From Clostridiales bacterium (GTDB lineage: Bacteria > Bacillota > Clostridia > Christensenellales > JAISNN01): DNA of 11,677 bases. Positions 1 to 6,989 of the stretch are shown one piece after another. The notes beneath the pieces were generated by a model that saw only the letters and a list, made by a program, of their open reading frames with translations, did no database searches and was not told where the DNA came from. Position numbers and translations under genes: made by a program. The first letter of the stretch is position 1, and each line of letters opens with the position of its first letter. Location: NCBI GenBank assembly GCA_031273965.1, contig JAISQX010000053.1, positions 1-11,677 of the forward strand. The letters run 5' to 3'.

Positions 1-72
1 TAGCGGAGCTACGTTAAAAGGCGCAAAAGACAGAATTTAACCAAAATGATGCCGCAAAAAATAAAGCTACAA

Positions 73-97
73 GGTTGCGGTTAATTATTCCGCAGCC
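73..97 (-). terminator. Possible weak terminator of the cas operon
   Basis: GGTTGCGG (73-80) and CCGCAGCC (90-97) flank a 9-nt AT loop. On the minus strand the stem has one C-A mismatch, and the T-rich tract lies some nucleotides further on rather than directly after the stem. On the plus strand the mismatch becomes a G-U wobble, so the hairpin could serve that direction instead. It is the only terminator-like structure seen after cas3, about 105 nt beyond the stop. Confidence 0.3.
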
Positions 98-120
98 TCT
101 AAGATTTTTCCCTACTGCAA

Positions 121-142
121 TTTGACTAAATTTTGACTAAAT
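121..142. repeat. Perfect 11-bp tandem repeat (TTTGACTAAAT x2)
   Basis: TTTGACTAAAT occurs at 121-131 and again, head to tail, at 132-142 without mismatch. It lies 60-80 nt after the end of cas3. No role can be assigned. Short direct repeats of this kind can be protein-binding sites or remnants of an insertion or recombination end. Confidence 0.6.
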
Positions 143-200
143 ACGGTATTTTCCGTTAAGTATCTATGCATTCGTCGCTTCGCGTCACTAACGCGGCTCG

Positions 201-2486
201 TCAAAGAAAATTCTTCGTCGTATAAGCCGCTTCGTCGTCTTCTTTCGTATCCGTCAAGAGTCCGATTTCTTTATCATACTTAAAATCAGCGAAATAATAG
301 TCCGTGTCCAATATGCGAGTAATGTCTAAATTGTTGCGATTCTTCACATAGCAGGCATAGCTTATCGCGACGGCATAATCGCGCAACATACCGTACGCCT
401 CATTTTTTTCACTCCTTGAGGGGGAAATGAGTTTACTCTCTATATTTTTTTCTTTAAAAAGTTTAGAAAAGCACATCGGAATTATCATAACGCTTCTTAT
501 ATCTCTGAAATATTTTTGCGCCTCGCTTGAGTTATATGTGCCGATCGTAAACTTCCGAACTACTCTCAATGCGTCATCAAAGTCTTTATAATACTTCGTC
601 GATTCTATGTTTTTCATATCGTAAACGCTTTCCATATACTTTACCTTTTCTTTCTCCGTAAAAATCTTCCCGTCGTAATCGGTCAAAAACTCGCGGCTTA
701 AATTGTAAATATCCTTGTCGTATACCGATTTAATGGCGTTGTAATACACATAAACGTTGTTGAAATAGACAAATACGTTCGCCTCCTCCTTGTCATATTT
801 GCGCGAACGATAACATCGCCCCATTCTCTGAAGCAACGAATCGGCGGAGCTCATTTCGGTGTGCAACTCGTCGAAATCAATATCCAAACTCGCCTCGACA
901 ATCTGCGTGCTTATGAATATTCCCTTTTTCGTGCTTTCTTTTTTCCCCGCTTCCTTAAAAGCGTCTTCCTTCTTCGCCCTGTCCTCTTTTATAAAGCGGC
1001 TATGTAAAAGCTCAAGCGAAAGGTTCTCTTCGTTTATGAGGTTTTTGTCCGTCAAAAGATTTTTGATATCACCGTACGTCTTTTGCACCCTTTTTACGGT
1101 ATTGCATATTATCAATACCTTTTTGTCTTTCGCCGATTCTATTATTTTTTCATAATCAAAATCGCCGTCGATTATCTTAAGTCTGTGACGTTCAATATCC
1201 GACGTAAAAAATACGGGTTCTTCTATAGGGATATTTTCTTTTTTTAGACTTTCAACCAAAAAAGGAGGCAGCGTCGCCGTCATAATGCAAAACCTGCCGC
1301 CCATTTTTGTGATAACCTTTAATCCGTATACTAAATATGCGAGGATAGTCGGCGAATACGCTTGTATTTCGTCGATAATCAATTTACTATAGGACAACGT
1401 CGCCGGCAAAATTTCTAATCCGGGCGCTTTAAATACAAACGGAAACAACTGGTCGACGGTGCATACCGTCATGGGATAGACAAAGGCTTTCGCTCTCTTT
1501 CTCAGAAGAGTAGCGTTGTCGAACGCGCTTTTGTTTTCACTAAAACCGTCCGAAGTCTCGGGTATCTCTTTTGAATTTGAATGACATTCATCTCCGATTT
1601 CTCGTATAAAAAAATTTAAAGTGTCCGAATGAAGATGCCCGGCTTTTTCGTTCGAATAATATCCGTTTTTATTAAGCCGTTTAAAAATTGCGTCTATGGA
1701 AACCTTTAGCGGAAGCGTATAAAAAGTCTTCGCCTCTCCCGCCCACAAGAGCGATCCCTCGGTTTTTCCTATCCCCGTAGACGCTATGACGACGATATTG
1801 TTATCCTTATTTTCCGCCATATACTTTTGACAATCATTCAATTCCGCATTATAAGCGTTCTTTAAAAAAGCGCGAACCTTTTGCGTCGGGTCGCACGGAG
1901 GAATCTCAACTCCTTCCGCGTATACACCTTCGCTTTCGTTCGCGCTCGCCGCGTAATCAAACTTATTCAAAAGCCCTTTTACACGAAAATATTTATATAT
2001 ATAATCGGATGAAACGTCGTTAACTTGATCAAAACTTCCGTAGCTATGCGATTTTACATCCAATAGCTCCGTATTCATCTCATCCTTTAGGTAATTCTTT
2101 AATTCCTTTTCGATATAATCATTTACGTTGGTCTGCTCAAAATCAAAATTCCGCGTATGATGATTATAAATCGCCTGATAAATAACTATGAAATAATCTC
2201 CATCCCCAAACTGCCGTATCAACTCGCTTTCGTTCAAAAAAGCGCAACTCAAAACGCCGTGCGGAATCTCTCCGTGCCATTTCATGACTTTTTTTCTTAT
2301 CTTTTCTTGAAATTCACAATTTTTTTTCCCCTCGTCGTGCATTAAACAAACGAAGCGGATGACTTCTTTTTCTTTTGCGGAAAAAAAATTGCCGTACATC
2401 GACATGAAGCTGTCAAAATGCGCCAAAACCTTGTCGACGTGCTCCTTTAAGCTCTCGCCGGTATCCTTTGCCCAAAACTCCTTCAT
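201..2486 (-). CDS. cas3: CRISPR-associated helicase/nuclease Cas3 (type I-B)
   Basis: Cas3 is recruited by Cascade after target recognition. It unwinds DNA with ATP and cuts the displaced strand with its HD nuclease. The 761-residue protein has both halves. The N-terminal HD domain shows H16, H50-D51 (MHDEGK), H76 and H109-H110. The SF2 helicase shows Walker A STGIGKTE around 236-243 (K241), DEIQ at 372-375, TATLP at 403-407, motif V around 526-537 (STQIVEASLDID) and motif VI QRMGRCYR at 553-560. All key residues are present, so the enzyme should be active. ATG at 2484-2486 overlaps the cas5 stop by 4 nt (ATGA), indicating translational coupling; its own ribosome site is weak. It is the last gene of the five-gene operon. 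Length and domain order are normal for a fused HD-helicase Cas3. Confidence 0.97.
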   Translation of the reverse strand: MKEFWAKDTGESLKEHVDKVLAHFDSFMSMYGNFFSAKEKEVIRFVCLMHDEGKKNCEFQEKIRKKVMKWHGEIPHGVLSCAFLNESELIRQFGDGDYFIVIYQAIYNHHTRNFDFEQTNVNDYIEKELKNYLKDEMNTELLDVKSHSYGSFDQVNDVSSDYIYKYFRVKGLLNKFDYAASANESEGVYAEGVEIPPCDPTQKVRAFLKNAYNAELNDCQKYMAENKDNNIVVIASTGIGKTEGSLLWAGEAKTFYTLPLKVSIDAIFKRLNKNGYYSNEKAGHLHSDTLNFFIREIGDECHSNSKEIPETSDGFSENKSAFDNATLLRKRAKAFVYPMTVCTVDQLFPFVFKAPGLEILPATLSYSKLIIDEIQAYSPTILAYLVYGLKVITKMGGRFCIMTATLPPFLVESLKKENIPIEEPVFFTSDIERHRLKIIDGDFDYEKIIESAKDKKVLIICNTVKRVQKTYGDIKNLLTDKNLINEENLSLELLHSRFIKEDRAKKEDAFKEAGKKESTKKGIFISTQIVEASLDIDFDELHTEMSSADSLLQRMGRCYRSRKYDKEEANVFVYFNNVYVYYNAIKSVYDKDIYNLSREFLTDYDGKIFTEKEKVKYMESVYDMKNIESTKYYKDFDDALRVVRKFTIGTYNSSEAQKYFRDIRSVMIIPMCFSKLFKEKNIESKLISPSRSEKNEAYGMLRDYAVAISYACYVKNRNNLDITRILDTDYYFADFKYDKEIGLLTDTKEDDEAAYTTKNFL

Positions 2487-3190
2487 GCGAAAAACACACC
2501 CGTTTTGCTGACTTTCTCCTCAAACGCGCCCGCGCAACGCATGATGTTTGTATTTTTTGAAACGTGATACGCGCTTACCTTTTCCCATTCTCTTGTCTTT
2601 TTTTTCTCATCGGAATAACTATAAACTTTATTAAGCGAATAACGGGAGCATTTTCCTATGCTTGCGTGCATATACTCCGGAACATAAGCGTCAAAAAAAG
2701 CGTTGGGTCTTTCCGTCGGCACAATTTCAACCTCTCGTACGTCGTCTATTCTTAAAAGATCCTCATATCGTCCAAGCGCGGGATAAATAACGGGATTTTT
2801 TAATCCGTCATATACAATGTCAAAATCTTTTTCTTCCGGCAAGACATGCAAGACAAGCCTCACGTCCACAAGCAATTCGTTTGCCCCAAGACCGCGCGTT
2901 ATTCCGTCAAATTTGCCGTCCGCATTCAATACTTTAAGTTGATGGCGCGTTTCGTCATACGCTATGCCCATACAATATCTCGTATATTTGTCGATTATAA
3001 CTGTCGTATATTCGCCTTGTACGCTTACTTTCATGGGGTGATATTCGACGAATCCGCACATATTATGTACAAAGCCTATTACGGTCGAATACGGAGGCAA
3101 GCGATAAGTCTCGCCTACCCCTATCGACATAGGTTTTTTGTAGCTTGCCGTTGTTTGAAAGCAATCTATGCGGATACATCTATCAACCAT
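2483..3190 (-). CDS. cas5: Cascade subunit Cas5 (Cas5t/Cas5b-type, I-B)
   Basis: Cas5 caps the 5' handle of the crRNA in Cascade and contacts the large subunit. The 235-residue protein begins with a RAMP-type strand (CIRIDCFQTTASYKKP, residues 5-20), followed by the conserved LPPYSTVIGFVHNMCGF block at 31-47 and YHPMKVSVQGEY at 50-61. These match my recollection of the Cas5 family that travels with Cst1/Cst2. The ATG at 3188-3190 sits inside the end of cas7 (8-nt overlap), and its stop overlaps the cas3 start by 4 nt. In systems with a separate Cas6, as here, Cas5 is expected to be structural rather than the crRNA nuclease. No frameshift or truncation is seen. Confidence 0.93.
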   Translation of the reverse strand: MVDRCIRIDCFQTTASYKKPMSIGVGETYRLPPYSTVIGFVHNMCGFVEYHPMKVSVQGEYTTVIIDKYTRYCMGIAYDETRHQLKVLNADGKFDGITRGLGANELLVDVRLVLHVLPEEKDFDIVYDGLKNPVIYPALGRYEDLLRIDDVREVEIVPTERPNAFFDAYVPEYMHASIGKCSRYSLNKVYSYSDEKKKTREWEKVSAYHVSKNTNIMRCAGAFEEKVSKTGVFFA

Positions 3191-4073
3191 AATACGCCCC
3201 GACTTCGTTCTTTATAGATTCAAAAAAATCGCGGATAGAAAGCGGACTAAACGCCTTTTTTACCTCGGTATCGTTGATAAACGTGCCCGCAAGATATCCG
3301 AATTTCGTGTTTTCTACCGCGTCGTCGCTTATTTCTTTCGCGCTCAAAAGCATTTCAATATTCAAACCTTTTTTGTCCGTCTTGATTTTGTCCGCAAAAT
3401 ACGGATTTTTTCTTCCGTAAACGCCGCCCACTGCAAATATGGGGATTAAATTTTCTCTTCTTCCTCGTATGTCGCGATACAATAATTTTACGGCGTCGAG
3501 TAAAGCGTTTACGCGCTTGGCTTTTTCCGCGGAAGCTATCTCCTCCGTCACTTTATTATCGTTACCTCTTTCGACTCCGACTCTGTCCAAATCTATAGTA
3601 AGAGTATACGAATAAAGAGATTTATGGTTTTCGCTTTGAGCGAGATTATTATTCGCGCCTATTCTAACAGCCAGTCCCTTATTGTTCAAAAAATCCGTAT
3701 CGTCTTTATAATTTTCCAAAGAAATGGCATTGGAAAGCCTAACCACGGCGTTTCTTGTCGCAGCGCCGCCCTTTTTCCCTTTGCTTGTTTTCATATAGCC
3801 GAACAAATCGATTTCCGGATAATCGGTTATCGTCGCGTCCGGCAAAAACTGAATAACCGCTTTGTCTCCCGCTCCTTCGGCTCCGACGGGAGTATTATTC
3901 CATTTAAGCTGCTCAACTATGCTGTAGCGCAACGCTTGACGGGAAATATAAGTATAAGTTTTGCCGTCGCCCCTTGACAACTGTTTTAGGGAAGCGATGT
4001 TTCCGATACTCTCGCCGTAATTCGCGCTCTGTGCCTCTATTACAACCGTTATCGTCAATCCGTTCTTTTCCAT
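3183..4073 (-). CDS. cas7: Cascade backbone subunit Cas7 (Cst2/DevR family, I-B)
   Basis: Cas7 polymerises along the crRNA spacer to form the backbone of Cascade. The 296-residue protein carries the hallmark N-terminal signature of the Cst2/DevR family: GLTITVVIEAQSANYGESIG at residues 5-24, running into NIASLKQLSRG, and SRQALRYSIVEQL at 44-56. The start is well set: AAGGAG lies at 4081-4086, 7 nt upstream of the ATG at 4071-4073, the strongest ribosome site in the operon, as expected for the most abundant subunit. A 35-nt gap separates it from cas8b, the only non-overlapping junction in the operon. It overlaps cas5 by 8 nt. DevR was first named for a role in Myxococcus development, but here the context is plainly CRISPR. 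Confidence 0.95.
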   Translation of the reverse strand: MEKNGLTITVVIEAQSANYGESIGNIASLKQLSRGDGKTYTYISRQALRYSIVEQLKWNNTPVGAEGAGDKAVIQFLPDATITDYPEIDLFGYMKTSKGKKGGAATRNAVVRLSNAISLENYKDDTDFLNNKGLAVRIGANNNLAQSENHKSLYSYTLTIDLDRVGVERGNDNKVTEEIASAEKAKRVNALLDAVKLLYRDIRGRRENLIPIFAVGGVYGRKNPYFADKIKTDKKGLNIEMLLSAKEISDDAVENTKFGYLAGTFINDTEVKKAFSPLSIRDFFESIKNEVGAYYG

Positions 4074-4108
4074 TTTTTATCTCCTTATAATTAATCTTCT
4101 TGTTGAGT

Positions 4109-5776
4109 TTATTCCGCCGCGCTTTCGCTTTCGCCGGCGACGTTTTTGTCTTCCTTGTCATTCGGCGTACCCGTGGCGCCAAGTATAAACGCTATTCCGA
4201 TTTCTTTGAGGATTTCATCATTGCTCATCGCGTCCAAAAATATATCCGGAACACTGCGGTTCATTCCGTTGTATAATCTTAACAAAATGTCAAAAAACGT
4301 ATGACGATCCTCAAGCCTTATGGCATTTTGCATTTTTAGAAGCGTACCTCTCAGCTTATTTTCATTTTTACTATCGTCTTTATTATATTCTTGATTTATT
4401 TTTTTGCCTTCATAATAGATCCATCTCAACTTCTTAATATAGTTTTCTTCGTCCATTTTGTTTATCTCCTTCCTTTTTACTTGAATCATAAGCAACCGCC
4501 ATAACGGATAACCGTTATACTCGGCTTTTAAAAGTTTTAATATCAGTCCCCAAAGCGCTTGCTTTGAAAAAAGACAACCGATTGTCGCCCAGGCAATATC
4601 AACGTATTCCTCGCCTATCTTTGCCTTACTGTATTTTATAGCTTTAAGCTCTTCTTTGCAACGCTTAAATATTTTTATAGTTCTTTTGTCTATAACATCC
4701 AAGGAATAATAGCCTTTGTCGCCGCTATGTCTAATCAGCACTTCAAGGTTGCTTATCTCGCTCTCTTTTATTTCTATCTCGCTCAAAACAAGGTCGTTAA
4801 TGAGTTTATACCTGTAATTGCCGTTAATATTTTCATCCGACTCCAATTTTGCGTTTCCGGAATCCATATCCTCTATACTTTTGTTTTGATTTATAAAAAT
4901 CAAATCTTGTCCTAATTGTTTAAATCCCAACGGCGCGCAGGCATATACAAATATGCACAAAGGGCACGTCGCAAGATCGAACTGCATATTCCAAAAAGCC
5001 GATTTTTTGCGGTTTGAATCTATTCCTATGTCGTTCAAAAAGGACAACGTACCCATTTTATTATACTTAACGTTGCAGCAAGCGCAAGTTTTCTTTCCGT
5101 CGCTCGCGCTTCTCGCCATCTCATATAAAGGCTCTACAAAAGACTCTTCCAAGGCGATTTTTGCGGGAACATCCGACCGATTAACATTCAAAAACGCCAC
5201 TCCGCTCCATATCATATTTATTTTTGTATATATTATGGCTTTCATGTAAAGAGTTTGAGCTACTTTTGGCTTTTCAAAATCCCTGAGGATTTTTTGAATC
5301 AATTCTTTTGCAACGTCAATATTTTTCTCTTTCTTTAGCGCTTCGGCGTTCGCTGCGATATCGGTGTGCACGTTTTGTTTTTCCAACGTGCGCAAGCCCG
5401 TCTTTATACTAGCTTGTAAAAAAGATTCGCAAAAGTTTTTGCATCCACCCCAAAACTCCTTTTCTCTTTTTACCGTTTCATCGGCTTCTTCTTTCGCTTT
5501 TTCCGGAAGTTCGCTTAACCCCTCCGCGACATTGTAACCGAGAAGCCCGCCCGCCGCCTCTATAGATTTATAGATCCTTGTCGTCTTGCCGAATTTTTCT
5601 ATCGCGGCGTCGATATAAAGCTCGGCTAAGTCGGCTTCCAAAAGCGACTGCGCGTCTACAGTCAGTTCGTCGCCGTCTGTCCGATAATTTATGTTGCCCG
5701 CGTCAAGAATTTTCTTGAAACCCAAAACCCCCGCGTTGAAGAGTGCCGTGTCCAGCTTTACTCTTAATTCTTTCAT
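4109..5776 (-). CDS. cas8b: Cascade large subunit Cas8b1/Cst1 (type I-B, CXXC-CXXC)
   Basis: The large subunit recognises the PAM and recruits Cas3. This 555-residue protein has low overall conservation but shows the diagnostic pair of CXXC motifs of the Cst1 family: CACC at 231-234 and CPLC at 271-274, likely one zinc site. Its place between cas6 and cas7 is as expected for a Cst1 locus. The C-terminus ends in a short, acidic, low-complexity tail (residues about 541-555). ATG at 5774-5776 overlaps the cas6 stop (ATGA), with GGAG 7 nt upstream, so translation is probably coupled but also independently initiated. The function rests on family knowledge and position; the N-terminal PAM-reading region cannot be judged by eye. 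Confidence 0.9.
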   Translation of the reverse strand: MKELRVKLDTALFNAGVLGFKKILDAGNINYRTDGDELTVDAQSLLEADLAELYIDAAIEKFGKTTRIYKSIEAAGGLLGYNVAEGLSELPEKAKEEADETVKREKEFWGGCKNFCESFLQASIKTGLRTLEKQNVHTDIAANAEALKKEKNIDVAKELIQKILRDFEKPKVAQTLYMKAIIYTKINMIWSGVAFLNVNRSDVPAKIALEESFVEPLYEMARSASDGKKTCACCNVKYNKMGTLSFLNDIGIDSNRKKSAFWNMQFDLATCPLCIFVYACAPLGFKQLGQDLIFINQNKSIEDMDSGNAKLESDENINGNYRYKLINDLVLSEIEIKESEISNLEVLIRHSGDKGYYSLDVIDKRTIKIFKRCKEELKAIKYSKAKIGEEYVDIAWATIGCLFSKQALWGLILKLLKAEYNGYPLWRLLMIQVKRKEINKMDEENYIKKLRWIYYEGKKINQEYNKDDSKNENKLRGTLLKMQNAIRLEDRHTFFDILLRLYNGMNRSVPDIFLDAMSNDEILKEIGIAFILGATGTPNDKEDKNVAGESESAAE

Positions 5777-6540
5777 ACGTCGGCTCCTTCGGTAAATTCT
5801 ATGTCGGCAGATTCATCGTCAATTTGGCATTTTATATCGAAAAGTCCAAAACCTTCGCTGCGCCTGCTGCCTACTCCCGCAAGGTATAATTCCTCTATTA
5901 TATCGGGACGCGCCGTCAATTCAAATTCCCCGTAACTGCAATTAAACTTCAGCTTCATACAAACGGCTACCGTCCGCTTCGCTTCTATCGGCTTTAGAGT
6001 AATCTTGCCGTTTTTTATTCCTCTCGTTTTGAGATAAAACCCGACTACATCCTGTAATCTTTCACCAAAATCCTCGGACGTATAATCCAAATATCTGTCC
6101 TTATTCCCTTCTTTCTCATGCGCGCGCACCAAAAGCGGCGAAAGAAATTTTATCAGTACTTTCTGCGACGCAATTTTTTGCGTATTTGAATAACTGACTT
6201 TGATAAGACGCAATGAATTTTCAAAAGGCAACTCATAATCATATCCAAGAGAAACCGCGTTTGTCATAGCGTTGTAAAAACTAAACAACAGCGCCGTGTC
6301 GGATGATGAAAACTTCACACTAAAAATATTACCGGACAAAATATAGCGGTGCCCGTCTATTTTTGCGTCCGGTAAAAAGACCGAAAATGAAAAAGGTTTT
6401 ACATTATTTGAATCATACAGTTCTTTATAAAGTAACGAATACTTTTTTTCCAATGCATATTTAAAGAAAGACATAATACTTGCTCTGTAATCCGTCTCTA
6501 TCTCGGCATTTTTTAACAAAAACTTTAATTCTAATCTCAT
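5773..6540 (-). CDS. cas6: CRISPR crRNA-processing endoribonuclease Cas6
   Basis: Cas6 cuts the CRISPR precursor within each repeat to give crRNAs with an 8-nt 5' handle. The 255-residue protein has an N-terminal RAMP strand (MRLELKFLLK), the DYRASIMSFFKYAL helix at 18-31, KPFSFSVFLP at 48-57 and the C-terminal glycine-rich loop GVGSRRSEGFGLFDIK at 222-237, the family hallmark. The only histidines are H64 and H141, so the active-site His found early in several studied Cas6 enzymes is absent or relocated. Y18, K27, K32, K33 and Y38 are candidates to take part instead. It is the first gene of the operon, about 64 nt after a predicted transcription start. The ribosome site is weak, so initiation may be limited. 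ATG at 6538-6540 is the natural start because it gives the full strand. Confidence 0.93.
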   Translation of the reverse strand: MRLELKFLLKNAEIETDYRASIMSFFKYALEKKYSLLYKELYDSNNVKPFSFSVFLPDAKIDGHRYILSGNIFSVKFSSSDTALLFSFYNAMTNAVSLGYDYELPFENSLRLIKVSYSNTQKIASQKVLIKFLSPLLVRAHEKEGNKDRYLDYTSEDFGERLQDVVGFYLKTRGIKNGKITLKPIEAKRTVAVCMKLKFNCSYGEFELTARPDIIEELYLAGVGSRRSEGFGLFDIKCQIDDESADIEFTEGADV

Positions 6541-6610
6541 ATCCGCCGTATCTCTATTCTCAATACAAATTTTTCTTTAAAAAAAACTATACGTATAATT
6601 TAACATATTT

Positions 6611-6639
6611 AGAATATCACACCGCGTTATATTTGTCAA
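6611..6639 (-). promoter_or_regulatory. Sigma-70-type promoter of the cas operon
   Basis: TTGACA (6639-6634, minus strand) is followed by a 17-bp spacer and TATTCT (6616-6611). The predicted start near 6604 gives a leader of about 64 nt before cas6. The -35 box is perfect and the -10 matches four of six, so the operon should be well expressed unless repressed. It is the only good promoter found between tRNA-Val and cas6. Confidence 0.8.
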
Positions 6640-6727
6640 GACTTTTATAAAAAAAATTTTCTGTAAACTATAAAATTATAGATTTCCTGAATTGAAATAG
6701 CTAATGCAATAACGACTAGGTCAAACA

Positions 6728-6764
6728 AAAAAAGTCCCGAAAACAAATGTCTTTAGACTTTTTT
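6728..6764 (-). terminator. Terminator of tRNA-Val
   Basis: Inverted repeat AAAAAAGTC (6728-6736) / GACTTTTTT (6756-6764) with a 19-nt loop. On the minus strand it starts 11 nt beyond the encoded CCA and ends in a run of seven T (6733-6727). It could also act on the plus strand. It separates the tRNA transcript from the cas promoter. Confidence 0.7.
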
Positions 6765-6774
6765 AATAACGTTT

Positions 6775-6850
6775 TGGTGGAGACAACAGGGCTCGAACCT
6801 GTGACCCCTTGCGTGTGGAGCAAGTGCTCTCCCGACTGAGCTATGCCTCC
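6775..6850 (-). tRNA. tRNA-Val (anticodon CAC) with C33
   Basis: A 76-nt cloverleaf including encoded CCA (6777-6775). The acceptor arm GGAGGCA/TGTCTCC has one G-U pair. The D arm GCTC/GAGC has a standard AGTCGGGA loop, the anticodon stem is CTTGC/GCAAG, and the T arm CACAG/CTGTT-side pairing holds a normal TTCGAGC loop. The anticodon CAC lies at 6815-6817 and reads GTG. The discriminator is A. Counting from G1 gives T32 C33 C34 A35 C36, so the normally invariant U33 is C (6818). Everything else looks functional. The plain alternative is that T32-C33 is a transposed C-T from a sequencing or assembly fault. Confidence 0.93.
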
Positions 6851-6896
6851 GGGATTTTGACTTATAAATTAAATAAAAAAACTTATTTCGCAATAT

Positions 6897-6925
6897 ATTT
6901 TAACATAGTACGTATAAATTTGCAA
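6897..6925 (-). promoter_or_regulatory. Promoter of tRNA-Val
   Basis: TTGCAA (6925-6920) is followed by a 17-bp spacer and TAAAAT (6902-6897) on the minus strand. The predicted start near 6890 leaves about 40 nt of AT-rich leader before the mature tRNA 5' end at 6850. No clear terminator separates this promoter from the upstream MBL gene, so readthrough from that gene into the tRNA is possible. Confidence 0.7.
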
Positions 6926-6989
6926 GAAAAAAAGTATACAAAAAAAATTTACGCGACCAAATGTAAAAATTTTTTTGACTTGTTTAACC

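Larger units (their letters stand above)
1..200. other. Non-coding stretch after the cas operon
   Basis: No gene can be supported here. All three minus-strand frames close soon after the cas3 stop, so cas4, cas1 or cas2 does not begin directly downstream as in many I-B loci. The stretch holds a short GC hairpin at 181-195 (CGCGT/ACGCG), a perfect 11-bp tandem repeat at 121-142 and an 8-bp hairpin at 73-97. One minus-strand frame stays open past the cas3 stop as far as a TAG at 112-114, but it has no convincing start of its own. Confidence 0.6.

Noticed and set aside
3913..4182. An 89-codon minus-strand frame bridging cas8b and cas7
   Set aside because: It overlaps both genes, has a lysine/arginine-rich low-complexity sequence, and both flanking genes have well-supported ends.
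6541..6774. Possible CRISPR array upstream of cas6
   Set aside because: Only one repeat-like unit is visible; nothing similar recurs at 60-75 nt spacing, and the tRNA terminator occupies the place of a second repeat.
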